From: an uncultured Chthoniobacterales bacterium
GTDB taxonomy: Bacteria > Verrucomicrobiota > Verrucomicrobiia > Chthoniobacterales > CAKUMP01
Direction of reading: 5' to 3'
DNA: 5,417 bases
Assembly: GCA_934667795.1 (NCBI GenBank)
Contig: CAKUMP010000168.1
Location: 1-5,417 of the forward strand
How positions within the stretch are numbered: position 1 is the stretch's first letter; each line of letters starts with the position of its first letter. Under the pieces are notes generated by a model, which was not told the DNA's origin, did no database searches, and saw only the letters and a program-made list of their open reading frames with translations. The position numbers were made by a program, and so were the translations under genes. Below, piece by piece: positions 1-5,155 of this stretch.

Positions 1-152
1 CGCCTACCCTCTGCTATCAAACCCCCGACCCCGCATGTGATCTGGATATCGTCCCCAACACCCCCCGTTCTTTCCCTCTCCAGACCATCCTCTCCAACTC
101 CTTCGGCTTCGGTGGCATCAACTCTTCTCTCGTCCTGAAAAAAATAACTTAG
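1..152 (+). CDS. fabF: Beta-ketoacyl-ACP synthase II (FabF), C-terminal fragment
   Basis: The reading frame is open from base 3 and ends at TAG 150-152, giving about 49 residues. The rest of the gene lies left of the window. The fragment carries two FabF C-terminal signatures: DPACDLDIVPN, and the glycine-rich SNSFGFGGINSSLVLKK loop that closes the thiolase-fold active site. In the family, this cytosolic enzyme condenses malonyl-ACP with acyl-ACP during fatty acid elongation through a Cys-His-His triad, and those residues are upstream and not visible. A specialised KAS paralogue (polyketide or aryl-polyene type) cannot be excluded from the tail alone. The gene converges on the AbiE toxin gene with only 48 bases between the stop codons. 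I see no strong intrinsic terminator there, only a 5-bp TTCTG/CAGAA stem at about 155-170. Confidence 0.85.
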   Translation, partial: PTLCYQTPDPACDLDIVPNTPRSFPLQTILSNSFGFGGINSSLVLKKIT

Positions 153-200
153 GAATTCTGCCATGTCAGAACATCTTAACATTATACCATCTATTTATAT

Positions 201-578
201 TCAACCTTCATTAATAAAGGGAAAATTTTTGTTTTTTTGAAAAAAAGTTATTATCGCATCCAGAGTACCCTCAGCTTTACAAAATGGAATCGACGAAAGG
301 GTTGCATCATTTTCATAAGCCTGTTGTGTCACCTCCCATGCCTCCTGAAATGATGACAACCCGATACAATCCACACATCGACTTTCATACTTCTCAATAA
401 ATTCTGCCAAAAAATTAGAATCAATGTCCAACGATTGCCGTTCTGTCCCTAAATGGATATTCAAAACTCTGGCGCCTTTGAAAACTAATGCATTTTTTAA
501 CGCTTCATGTGCGACCACCGCCTTGAACACTTCGCCTACCAGATCATTTTTCCATTTTTCAGATTGAACTTTATTCAC
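201..578 (-). CDS. AbiEii-like nucleotidyltransferase toxin, short and probably internally deleted
   Basis: This encodes 125 aa. The start is GTG at 578, reached through TAA-T-GTG after the upstream antitoxin, so translation is probably coupled. The nearby ATG (581-579) runs straight into TGA and cannot be used. Residues 31-56 contain FKGARVLNIHLG, then RQSLDIDSNF, matching the AbiEii/AbiGii fold: a Gly-rich motif (GA here instead of GG/GS), then R-x-S-x-D-x-D with metal-binding D51 and D53. Full-length relatives are usually about 200-300 aa. From residue ~57 the sequence (SRCVDCIGLSSFQEAWEVT, then YENDATL) resembles what I recall as the C-terminal end of AbiEii proteins. I infer that the central catalytic/helical part is missing. 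No other downstream frame restores a longer protein: they stop by about base 190. The product is probably inactive as a toxin, although a minimal form cannot be excluded. The region is visibly more AT-rich than the murJ operon, which fits acquired DNA. Confidence 0.7.
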   Translation of the reverse strand: MNKVQSEKWKNDLVGEVFKAVVAHEALKNALVFKGARVLNIHLGTERQSLDIDSNFLAEFIEKYESRCVDCIGLSSFQEAWEVTQQAYENDATLSSIPFCKAEGTLDAIITFFQKNKNFPFINEG

Positions 579-579
579 A

Positions 580-1377
580 TTACGGCACGCATACCTTCCA
601 GTTTGAATTCACACTCGGATAAATAAATCCAGGCAACAACGCTATATTATCTGTCTCTGCGCACTTCACCTGTGCTTTTATTGTATCCAATCTGTTTTGA
701 AGTTGCTCAGAATCAATTTTCACTTGTAATTGCTCAGTCATTGCTCCAACTCGTCGATCCAGTTCCGGACGATTAATTTTCACTAAATAATCAGCCACAC
801 GTTTCTGATTCCAATATTTTGTCCCCCTTTCCCATGCTTCGAAGACTACACTTTCCCCCCCACAATGTAGCGGATATCCAAGTGTATCTAAAAGCGTTTG
901 TTCCATGGTCGTCATACGCAACATGATTCTTGGAGCAATTATTCGCGTTTGAATTCCTGGAATAACCGCAATATTTCGTTTGGTAACATAACAGGATACA
1001 CCTTCAAATCGAAACGCTTCCCTGCCTAAAGGATTACGAGGTGGCAAAGTTTCATTTCTTTTCTCCTCTTCTTTCGTGGAAGTGTATGCCTGAGGCAATG
1101 GGGATTTATCCAAATAAGCAATATGAAAAAACGGTGCACTCTGAGTCGTCAGACCAAGATGCCCCAACACTCCAAAATAACAAAGAACCCCTTGAGGAAG
1201 ATACGCCTGAAGTACTTCAAGTGGATCAATCATTTCTCCCTCTCTGGCTTCCATATCTACAAGAAAAAATTCTGCCAGCGAAGAGGTTGAACTCCCAGCA
1301 TCTACTTTAATCGGATGAAGCCATCCCATTTCCTGAAATCGATGAAGTACTTCTGTTGCTATATAAAATGTACTCAT
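580..1377 (-). CDS. AbiEi-like antitoxin / transcriptional regulator of a type IV TA pair
   Basis: This encodes 265 aa from ATG 1377, chosen because AGAAGGA lies exactly 7 bases upstream. The same frame stays open to an ATG at 1467 (295 aa), preceded by a weaker GGAAG. The longer form would place more N-terminal residues in the winged-helix region, so the start is not certain. The N-terminal part (LHRFQEMGWLHPI, then IDPLEVLQAYLPQGVLCYFG, then HLGL) fits the AbiEi wing and core. The C-terminal part has EQTLLDTLGYPLHCGGESVV followed by FEAWERG and ELDRRVGAMTEQL, which is the ErtLlD...GG...EA...RR.G pattern of AbiEi C-terminal domains. In studied systems AbiEi represses its own operon by binding inverted repeats, and it neutralises AbiEii. 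Here it lies immediately upstream of the AbiEii-like gene, separated by one base. Unlike the toxin, it looks complete. The family call rests on motif recognition plus gene order. Confidence 0.72.
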   Translation of the reverse strand: MSTFYIATEVLHRFQEMGWLHPIKVDAGSSTSSLAEFFLVDMEAREGEMIDPLEVLQAYLPQGVLCYFGVLGHLGLTTQSAPFFHIAYLDKSPLPQAYTSTKEEEKRNETLPPRNPLGREAFRFEGVSCYVTKRNIAVIPGIQTRIIAPRIMLRMTTMEQTLLDTLGYPLHCGGESVVFEAWERGTKYWNQKRVADYLVKINRPELDRRVGAMTEQLQVKIDSEQLQNRLDTIKAQVKCAETDNIALLPGFIYPSVNSNWKVCVP

Positions 1378-1391
1378 TACCAATTCCTTCT
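1378..1391 (-). promoter_or_regulatory. Shine-Dalgarno that decides the AbiEi start
   Basis: On the minus strand AGAAGGA (1391-1385) is followed by a 7-base spacer and ATG (1377-1375). This is the best ribosome binding site among the three in-frame ATGs (1467, 1413, 1377). The ATG at 1413 has only A-rich sequence before it, and the ATG at 1467 has a partial GGAAG. Confidence 0.6.
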
Positions 1392-1428
1392 TGTTCTCCT
1401 TGATAACGGACATAATCACTTTTTTCAG

Positions 1429-1459
1429 ATTATGCCGAGTCCAACATCGCACTGTTGGA
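1429..1459 (-). promoter_or_regulatory. Candidate AbiE promoter and autorepressor operator dyad
   Basis: A perfect 7-bp inverted repeat, TCCAACA / TGTTGGA, lies at 1440-1446 and 1453-1459 with a 6-base centre. Read on the minus strand, the -10-like hexamer CATAAT (1434-1429; 5 of 6 matches to TATAAT) starts 5 bases after it. The dyad would therefore cover the spacer and -35 region, a classic repressor position. The -35 itself is poor. A start near 1422 would leave a leader of about 45 bases before ATG 1377. AbiEi proteins are known to bind inverted repeats upstream of their own operon; that this dyad is such a site is inference. If translation begins at 1467 instead, the dyad lies inside the coding region. 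Confidence 0.4.
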
Positions 1460-1576
1460 TACTGCATCGAAGCTTCCAGTACCTTTTCCCGAAACTACCC
1501 TCTGCTTATCTTCAAGCAAAGGTCACTCAAAAATTTTTTGCAAACATGGCTTTGTGTGAAACAAACACTTCCTTCT

Positions 1577-1594
1577 GCCGACGGGGACGTCGGC
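1577..1594. repeat. Perfect GC-rich palindrome after murJ (possible dispersed repeat or terminator)
   Basis: GCCGACG (1577-1583) and CGTCGGC (1588-1594) form a 7-bp perfect stem with a GGGA loop on the plus strand. It sits 15 bases past the murJ stop codon. ACACTTCC occurs on both sides (1564-1571 and 1599-1606) as a direct repeat. On the murJ strand the stem is followed by AGAAGGAAGTGTTTGTTT, with no immediate U-run, so a Rho-independent terminator is only partly convincing. The rest of the 1460-1609 gap shows nothing else I can name. Confidence 0.4.
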
Positions 1595-1609
1595 GCTTAC
1601 ACTTCCACA

Positions 1610-3205
1610 TCACCGCTTTCCGAGTTTTTTCCTCACTAATTTGGTAACTTCCTGCATTTCAGGGATTTTCACTAATTCTGCCGTGACAAAAAAACCTGCT
1701 GCGGCAACTCCGATGACACTAAACAACCGTATTACCGATTCCACAAATCCCATTTGCTCCCAGCCCGATAAAAGATACATTTTCCCAAACAGACAAACTC
1801 CCAGCAGCACCCCACTACTCAAGGCCATTTTCAGCATCCCTTTCCACAGCATGTTCGTTTCCAGCCCCCCGGCTGCACGCCGCATTAACTCATATAAAAT
1901 GACAAAATTGATCACCGCAACAATCCCGGTCGATAATGCCAGTCCACGATGCCCCAACCCGAGGTGAAACGTAAAAAACCAGTTCGCCAACAGGTTGATT
2001 CCAATCGCGACAAAACTGATCATCATCGGCGTTTTTCTTCGATCCAGTGCATAAAATGCCGGGATTAATACTTTTAACCCACTATATGCCACCAGCCCCA
2101 ATGCATAAAACTGCAACGCCTGGGCGGTCATCAGTGTCATGTTCCGGTTAAATGCACCGCGTTCATAAATGACACTGATAATAGGGTCTGCTAAAACTGC
2201 CAGCCCGACCGCTGCGGGGATAGTCAGTAGAAATGCCAATCGTATTCCACTTGCCAGGATTGAGCGAAATTCTTCCGGTTTGCCAGCTGCAACACTTTTG
2301 GAAATCATCGGCAAGGTGACAGTTGCTATTGCCACCCCAAAAATCCCCAGAGGTAATTGCATCAGACGAAATGCAATTTGCAGCCAACTGATTGCTCCTT
2401 CCTGTAAATGGGAGGCAAACATCTGATTTACGACCACGTTCACCTGCACCGCACTGGCAGCCACCACCGCCGGTCCCATCAGACGCAAAACTTGTTTCAC
2501 CCCCTCGTCATTCCATTGAAAATCCGGACGATACCGAAACCCCACTTTCCACAACGAAGGAAACTGGACAACCAGTTGCAAAAATCCCCCAATCAAGGTC
2601 CCAATCGCCAGCCCAATCGTCGCCCGCTGGCCAAATTCAGGGTCAATCCACCACCCAAATAAGGCCCCACCAATAATAGAACCTAAATTAAAAAAACTGG
2701 ATGCCATCGCCGGCATCCCGAATACATGCTTGGCATTCAACATTCCCATCACCAATGCCGCCAGGGACACTAATAAAATAAATGGATACATGATCCGTGC
2801 CAGCAAGACGGTCATAGCCGCTTTTTCCGCATCAAATCCCGGTGCAAAAAACCAGATGATCCACGGAGCCGCCAGAATCCCGATCACCGTAACGATACTC
2901 ATGAAAACGGCTGTCAATGTCGCCACTTTACACCCCAACCGCCAGGCAGATTCATCGCCTTCTTTTTCAATTTTTTTGGAAAAAACGGTGACAAAGGCCA
3001 TCGACAGCGCTCCTTCGGCAAATAAGTCGCGCAATAGATTGGGTGTCCGAAATGCCACAAGGAAAACATCCAGGCTTCTTCCTGCGCCAAACAGCGAAGC
3101 AAACACGGCTTCTCTTAGCAGCCCCAAAATCCGGCTGCACAATACCGCAATCCCCACGATTCCCGCCGCGCGTGTACTTTTAGCTCTGGTTTGATTTTCC
3201 GACAT
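1610..3205 (-). CDS. murJ: Lipid II flippase MurJ (MviN)
   Basis: This encodes 531 aa, a normal family length. MurJ is an inner-membrane MOP-superfamily transporter that moves lipid-linked peptidoglycan precursor to the outer face of the membrane. Many long hydrophobic segments are visible, in keeping with the 14 expected helices. The N-terminal signature is complete: SRILGLLREAVFASLFGAG (24-42), D46, then FRTPNLLRDLFAEGA. R25, R31, D46 and R59 line up with E. coli R18, R24, D39 and R52, and R280 in AFRLMQLP lines up with essential R270. Two neighbours of R270 that are acidic in E. coli appear here as F279 and Q283. The tail is basic (VRKKLGKR). I chose ATG 3205 because tsaC ends TAA at 3209-3207, giving a TAA-T-ATG junction; an in-frame ATG at 3250 would overlap tsaC by 44 bases and add 15 non-conserved residues. 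It is the last gene of a three-gene operon. Confidence 0.96.
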   Translation of the reverse strand: MSENQTRAKSTRAAGIVGIAVLCSRILGLLREAVFASLFGAGRSLDVFLVAFRTPNLLRDLFAEGALSMAFVTVFSKKIEKEGDESAWRLGCKVATLTAVFMSIVTVIGILAAPWIIWFFAPGFDAEKAAMTVLLARIMYPFILLVSLAALVMGMLNAKHVFGMPAMASSFFNLGSIIGGALFGWWIDPEFGQRATIGLAIGTLIGGFLQLVVQFPSLWKVGFRYRPDFQWNDEGVKQVLRLMGPAVVAASAVQVNVVVNQMFASHLQEGAISWLQIAFRLMQLPLGIFGVAIATVTLPMISKSVAAGKPEEFRSILASGIRLAFLLTIPAAVGLAVLADPIISVIYERGAFNRNMTLMTAQALQFYALGLVAYSGLKVLIPAFYALDRRKTPMMISFVAIGINLLANWFFTFHLGLGHRGLALSTGIVAVINFVILYELMRRAAGGLETNMLWKGMLKMALSSGVLLGVCLFGKMYLLSGWEQMGFVESVIRLFSVIGVAAAGFFVTAELVKIPEMQEVTKLVRKKLGKR

Positions 3206-3206
3206 A

Positions 3207-4226
3207 TTAAAAACGCGTTCGCTTTCCTGCTGCCCGGCGTAACCGATCATTAATTGCCCGCCCTAATCCGGTTTCCGGCAATAATTCCGCAACGATGACT
3301 TTCACTCCACTATGATCCAGTTCCCGCAGCCCCGTAAACAGTCTTTTTGCGGCCTCTACCAGTTCTTCCTCCCGGCTCAAACAAAATTCTTTTCCGAATA
3401 TTTCCCGATCCTCCGGCGCTCCCCAGCTCAATAACCCCGCTTGCGAAAGATCAATCCCTTCCGGCCCCTTTTCCCCTGCAACTCTTAAAACTACTTCTAC
3501 CCCCGGCGCATAATGCGACTCCATTTGCCCCGGCGCTTCCATGTATCCGGCTTCGTCCCCCCCACGCACGGAAATTACTTTTCCAAATGCCGCCAACATT
3601 TCTTCTGTCACCGGTCCCTGGCGCAGAACATAAAGGGTCTCGCCTTCCACTCGAACAATGGTCGATTCCACTCCATGCGACGTTTCGCCTCCCTCCAGAA
3701 TCAACGGCACCTTCCCACCCAGTTCTTCCAGAACATGCTCCGCTTTAGTCGGGCTAATCCGTCCAAACCGGTTCGCGCTCGGCGCAGCCAGCGCAAATCC
3801 ACTTTTCTCCCCCACTGCCCGCATCAACGGATGCGCACTCATCCTAACCGCCACTGTTTCCAATCCTGCCGTGACTAAATCCACAACTCCGTCGGAGCTA
3901 TCCTTTCCTTCGCCCTTACGACGCGGAAAAACCAGCGTCAATGCGCCAGGCCAGAATTTTTTCATCAATAAATCTTCTACCGCACGATTCTCATCCACAC
4001 GGCGCACAATTCTTTCCAGCATCTGACGATTTGTGATATGCACAATCAGAGGATCAAATTCCGGACGTTCTTTAATGGAAAAAACTCTGGCGACCGCTTC
4101 TGCATCTGCTGCATTTGCTGCCAGACCGTACACCGTTTCTGTAGGCAAAGCGACCGGCCAGCCGGACGCCAACACCTTTACGGCTTCTTCGACCCCGAAT
4201 TCTCCCGATACCACACGTGTTTCCAT
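3207..4226 (-). CDS. tsaC: Threonylcarbamoyl-AMP synthase, long Sua5/YwlC type
   Basis: This encodes 339 aa. The enzyme makes threonylcarbamoyl-adenylate from threonine, bicarbonate and ATP, the first step of t6A37 formation in ANN-decoding tRNAs, in the cytosol. The YrdC domain shows PTETVYGL (28-35), the K-x-R motif at K52/R54 with downstream PLIVH, FWPGALTLV (91-99), SANRFGRISPT (150-160) and ESTIVR (187-192). A linker APGQMESHYAP (231-241) leads to a C-terminal Sua5 domain, so this is the two-domain form (~340 aa, as in B. subtilis YwlC) rather than the ~190-aa E. coli TsaC. I place the start at ATG 4226, which shares its A with the upstream TGA stop (TGATG), a coupling junction. An in-frame ATG at 4286 would overlap the upstream gene by 61 bases and add 20 unconserved residues. 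No clear Shine-Dalgarno precedes it, consistent with re-initiation. Confidence 0.95.
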   Translation of the reverse strand: METRVVSGEFGVEEAVKVLASGWPVALPTETVYGLAANAADAEAVARVFSIKERPEFDPLIVHITNRQMLERIVRRVDENRAVEDLLMKKFWPGALTLVFPRRKGEGKDSSDGVVDLVTAGLETVAVRMSAHPLMRAVGEKSGFALAAPSANRFGRISPTKAEHVLEELGGKVPLILEGGETSHGVESTIVRVEGETLYVLRQGPVTEEMLAAFGKVISVRGGDEAGYMEAPGQMESHYAPGVEVVLRVAGEKGPEGIDLSQAGLLSWGAPEDREIFGKEFCLSREEELVEAAKRLFTGLRELDHSGVKVIVAELLPETGLGRAINDRLRRAAGKRTRF

Positions 4227-4699
4227 CAGTCTGGAAATTCCATATTCAAGACTTTTCGTGTCTGTTCTTCCCGGAATTCTTTCCAACGCACTTCCAGGTA
4301 GCGGTCATTTAAAGCCAGAATAGAAACGGCGCTCAATGCGGCATTTTTCACCCCGGCTTCTCCCCAGGCCAACACACCGCTTTCTCCCAGCACGGAACTC
4401 CATTCTTCCAATGCTTTCAAGCGACCCTCCTGGTCCTCTCCTCCCAAGGGAACCACCAGCAATGGAACACGCACTTTTTCCTCCAGTGCCTTCGCCCCCT
4501 TTGTTCCGGTATTTACTAATAAAATCACCACCCCCATATCCTCTTCCACCCCTTCCAAGGACGAAAGAATGTCCAAAATCTTTTCCCCTCGCATCACTTC
4601 CCGATCCACGCCAAAAAATTCCAGCCCTTCCCCACACAACTCCACCCACTTCTCCTCCACCGATCCTATCACTAATAACATCACCGAATTTTTCTTCAC
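4226..4699 (-). CDS. PurE-fold (AIR carboxylase-like) protein lacking catalytic residues
   Basis: This encodes 157 aa, close to the ~160-170 aa of PurE. The C-terminal third is plainly PurE-like: GEAGVKNAALSAVSILALND (113-132), then FREEQTRKVL, matching the G-x-AGAxNAALLAAQILA...E..R..QT..VL end of N5-CAIR mutases. The N-terminus keeps the strand and GS turn (VIGSVEEKW against GSxSDW). The SAHRTP motif is absent (MRGEK at that place) and the GAGGAAHLPGM loop has become VNTGTKGAKALEE. The whole protein contains no histidine, while PurE catalysis depends on conserved His. I therefore infer a pseudoenzyme, perhaps nucleotide-binding or structural, and not a purine biosynthesis enzyme; function unknown. 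LarB also has a PurE-like domain but is longer. The start is GTG 4699 after an in-frame upstream TGA. GTG/ATG codons 6-7 after AGGTGA are an alternative start. First gene of the operon with tsaC and murJ. Confidence 0.75.
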   Translation of the reverse strand: MKKNSVMLLVIGSVEEKWVELCGEGLEFFGVDREVMRGEKILDILSSLEGVEEDMGVVILLVNTGTKGAKALEEKVRVPLLVVPLGGEDQEGRLKALEEWSSVLGESGVLAWGEAGVKNAALSAVSILALNDRYLEVRWKEFREEQTRKVLNMEFPD

Positions 4700-4844
4700 C
4701 TGCTTACATCACCAGATATCCCCCCCTTCAGTCCAGCCAGAATCTCCCCCATTTACACAAATTTCCTATTTTCTTTCCTGATTTCCTTGCTTTCTTTCCA
4801 AAAATATGGATTACTTACCGTTCTCATTGATCAAATGAGCATGG
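4700..4844. other. Divergent intergenic region between the purE-like operon and tRNA-Ser
   Basis: This 145-base gap must hold the promoters for the minus-strand operon and the plus-strand tRNA. It is strongly pyrimidine-rich on the plus strand, with a run of seven C at 4720-4726. I find no convincing -35/-10 pair. A weak plus-strand pair, TTGCTT (4787-4792) and ATTACT (4810-4815) with 17 bases between, matches only 3 of 6 at each box. CTCATT-GATCA-AATGAG (4823-4839), a 6-bp dyad, ends five bases before the tRNA. Confidence 0.4.
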
Positions 4845-4932
4845 GGACAGGTGACAGAGTGGTCGATTGTGCTCGCCTGGAAAGCGGGTGTACCGCAAGG
4901 TACCGCGGGTTCGAATCCCGCCCTGTCCGCCA
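4845..4932 (+). tRNA. tRNA-Ser(GGA)
   Basis: This 88-base gene folds as a class II tRNA. The acceptor stem is GGACAGG (4845-4851) with CCTGTCC (4922-4928), discriminator G4929 and encoded CCA 4930-4932. The anticodon stem is CTCGC/GCGGG (4872-4876 and 4884-4888) around loop CTGGAAA, with anticodon GGA at 4879-4881 reading UCC and UCU. The long variable arm GTACC-GCAA-GGTAC (about 4890-4903) marks it as serine. The T arm is GCGGG-TTCGAAT-CCCGC (4905-4921). It stands alone, divergent from the purE-like operon. A T6 run begins two bases after CCA. No second copy of its 3' end occurs in this window, so there is no sign of an integrated element. Confidence 0.97.
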
Positions 4933-5012
4933 TCTTTTTTCATAACGAAAAAATCTCCTCCCCCAGCTTGCCCTATTTACAAGCGCGCTCATCTTAAAGA
5001 AGATAAGTCAGG

Positions 5013-5066
5013 ATTCTTTCTTTTTTGGAAAAGAAAAGAAAGGATAAGCTGTTATCTTTTCTTTTC
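5013..5066. terminator. A/T-rich hairpin between tRNA-Ser and vapC-like gene, possible bidirectional terminator
   Basis: GAAAAGAAAGGATAA (5033-5047) pairs with TTATCTTTTCTTTTC (5052-5066) over 15 bp, with one G-U pair and a GCTG loop. The 3' arm is T-rich on both strands, and the hairpin lies between two converging genes, so it could end both transcripts. A classic GC stem plus separate U-run is lacking. The 5' arm can also pair with ATTCTTTCTTTT (5013-5024), giving a competing hairpin. Purine/pyrimidine-rich sequence makes such pairings more likely by chance. Confidence 0.4.
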
Positions 5067-5115
5067 GTTATAATTTCCAGCAACAGATCTTCTTAACAAG
5101 CGATATCTCGCTCAA

Positions 5116-5146
5116 TCCAAAGCGGCGGGAACTGCCGCACTCCAAA
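5116..5146. repeat. GCGGC/GCCGC stem-loop flanked by TCCAAA direct repeats
   Basis: GCGGC (5122-5126) and GCCGC (5134-5138) form a 5-bp stem around GGGAACT, with TCCAAA directly repeated at 5116-5121 and 5141-5146. A smaller AGCGA/TCGCT stem (5099-5112) stands next to it. On the vapC strand the stem begins 18 bases after the stop codon and is followed by TTTGGATTG, so it could also help end that transcript. The arrangement (TTTGGAGTGCGGC, loop, GCCGCTTTGGA) resembles a dispersed palindromic repeat I recall from Verrucomicrobiota-type genomes; this is unverified memory. Confidence 0.4.
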
Positions 5147-5155
5147 TTTTTGCAA

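Noticed and set aside
201..578. Frameshifted full-length AbiEii toxin
   Set aside because: I read the other downstream minus-strand frames. They stop by about base 190, and fabF occupies the sequence beyond, so no hidden toxin remainder exists there.
1315..1647. 110-codon plus-strand open frame spanning the abiEi-murJ gap
   Set aside because: It lies antisense to both neighbours, crosses the GC palindrome, has no good ribosome site, and its Cys/His/Phe-rich translation matches no family I know.
2730..3194. 154-codon plus-strand open frame inside murJ
   Set aside because: It is entirely antisense to conserved MurJ sequence and its composition is that of a complementary-frame shadow.
3206..3250. 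Longer murJ start at 3250
   Set aside because: It would add 15 residues not matching MurJ and overlap tsaC by 44 bases. ATG 3205 sits one base after the tsaC stop.
4227..4286. Longer tsaC start at 4286
   Set aside because: It would add 20 unconserved residues and overlap the purE-like gene by 61 bases. The TGATG junction gives the usual Sua5 length.
4708..4726. Mini-frame GTG-ATG-TAA after a G7 run upstream of the purE-like gene
   Set aside because: The SD-like spacing is suggestive, but two codons in G-rich sequence are easily chance and show no attenuator structure.
4336..4830. 164-codon plus-strand open frame opposite the purE-like gene
   Set aside because: It is Pro/Ser-rich with no recognisable domain, overlaps a gene with clear PurE homology, and its length follows from the pyrimidine-rich complement of that gene.
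4845..4932. tRNA-Ser as an integration site for a genomic island
   Set aside because: No repeat of the tRNA 3' end, integrase or phage gene is visible. The nearby VapC-like gene alone is not enough.
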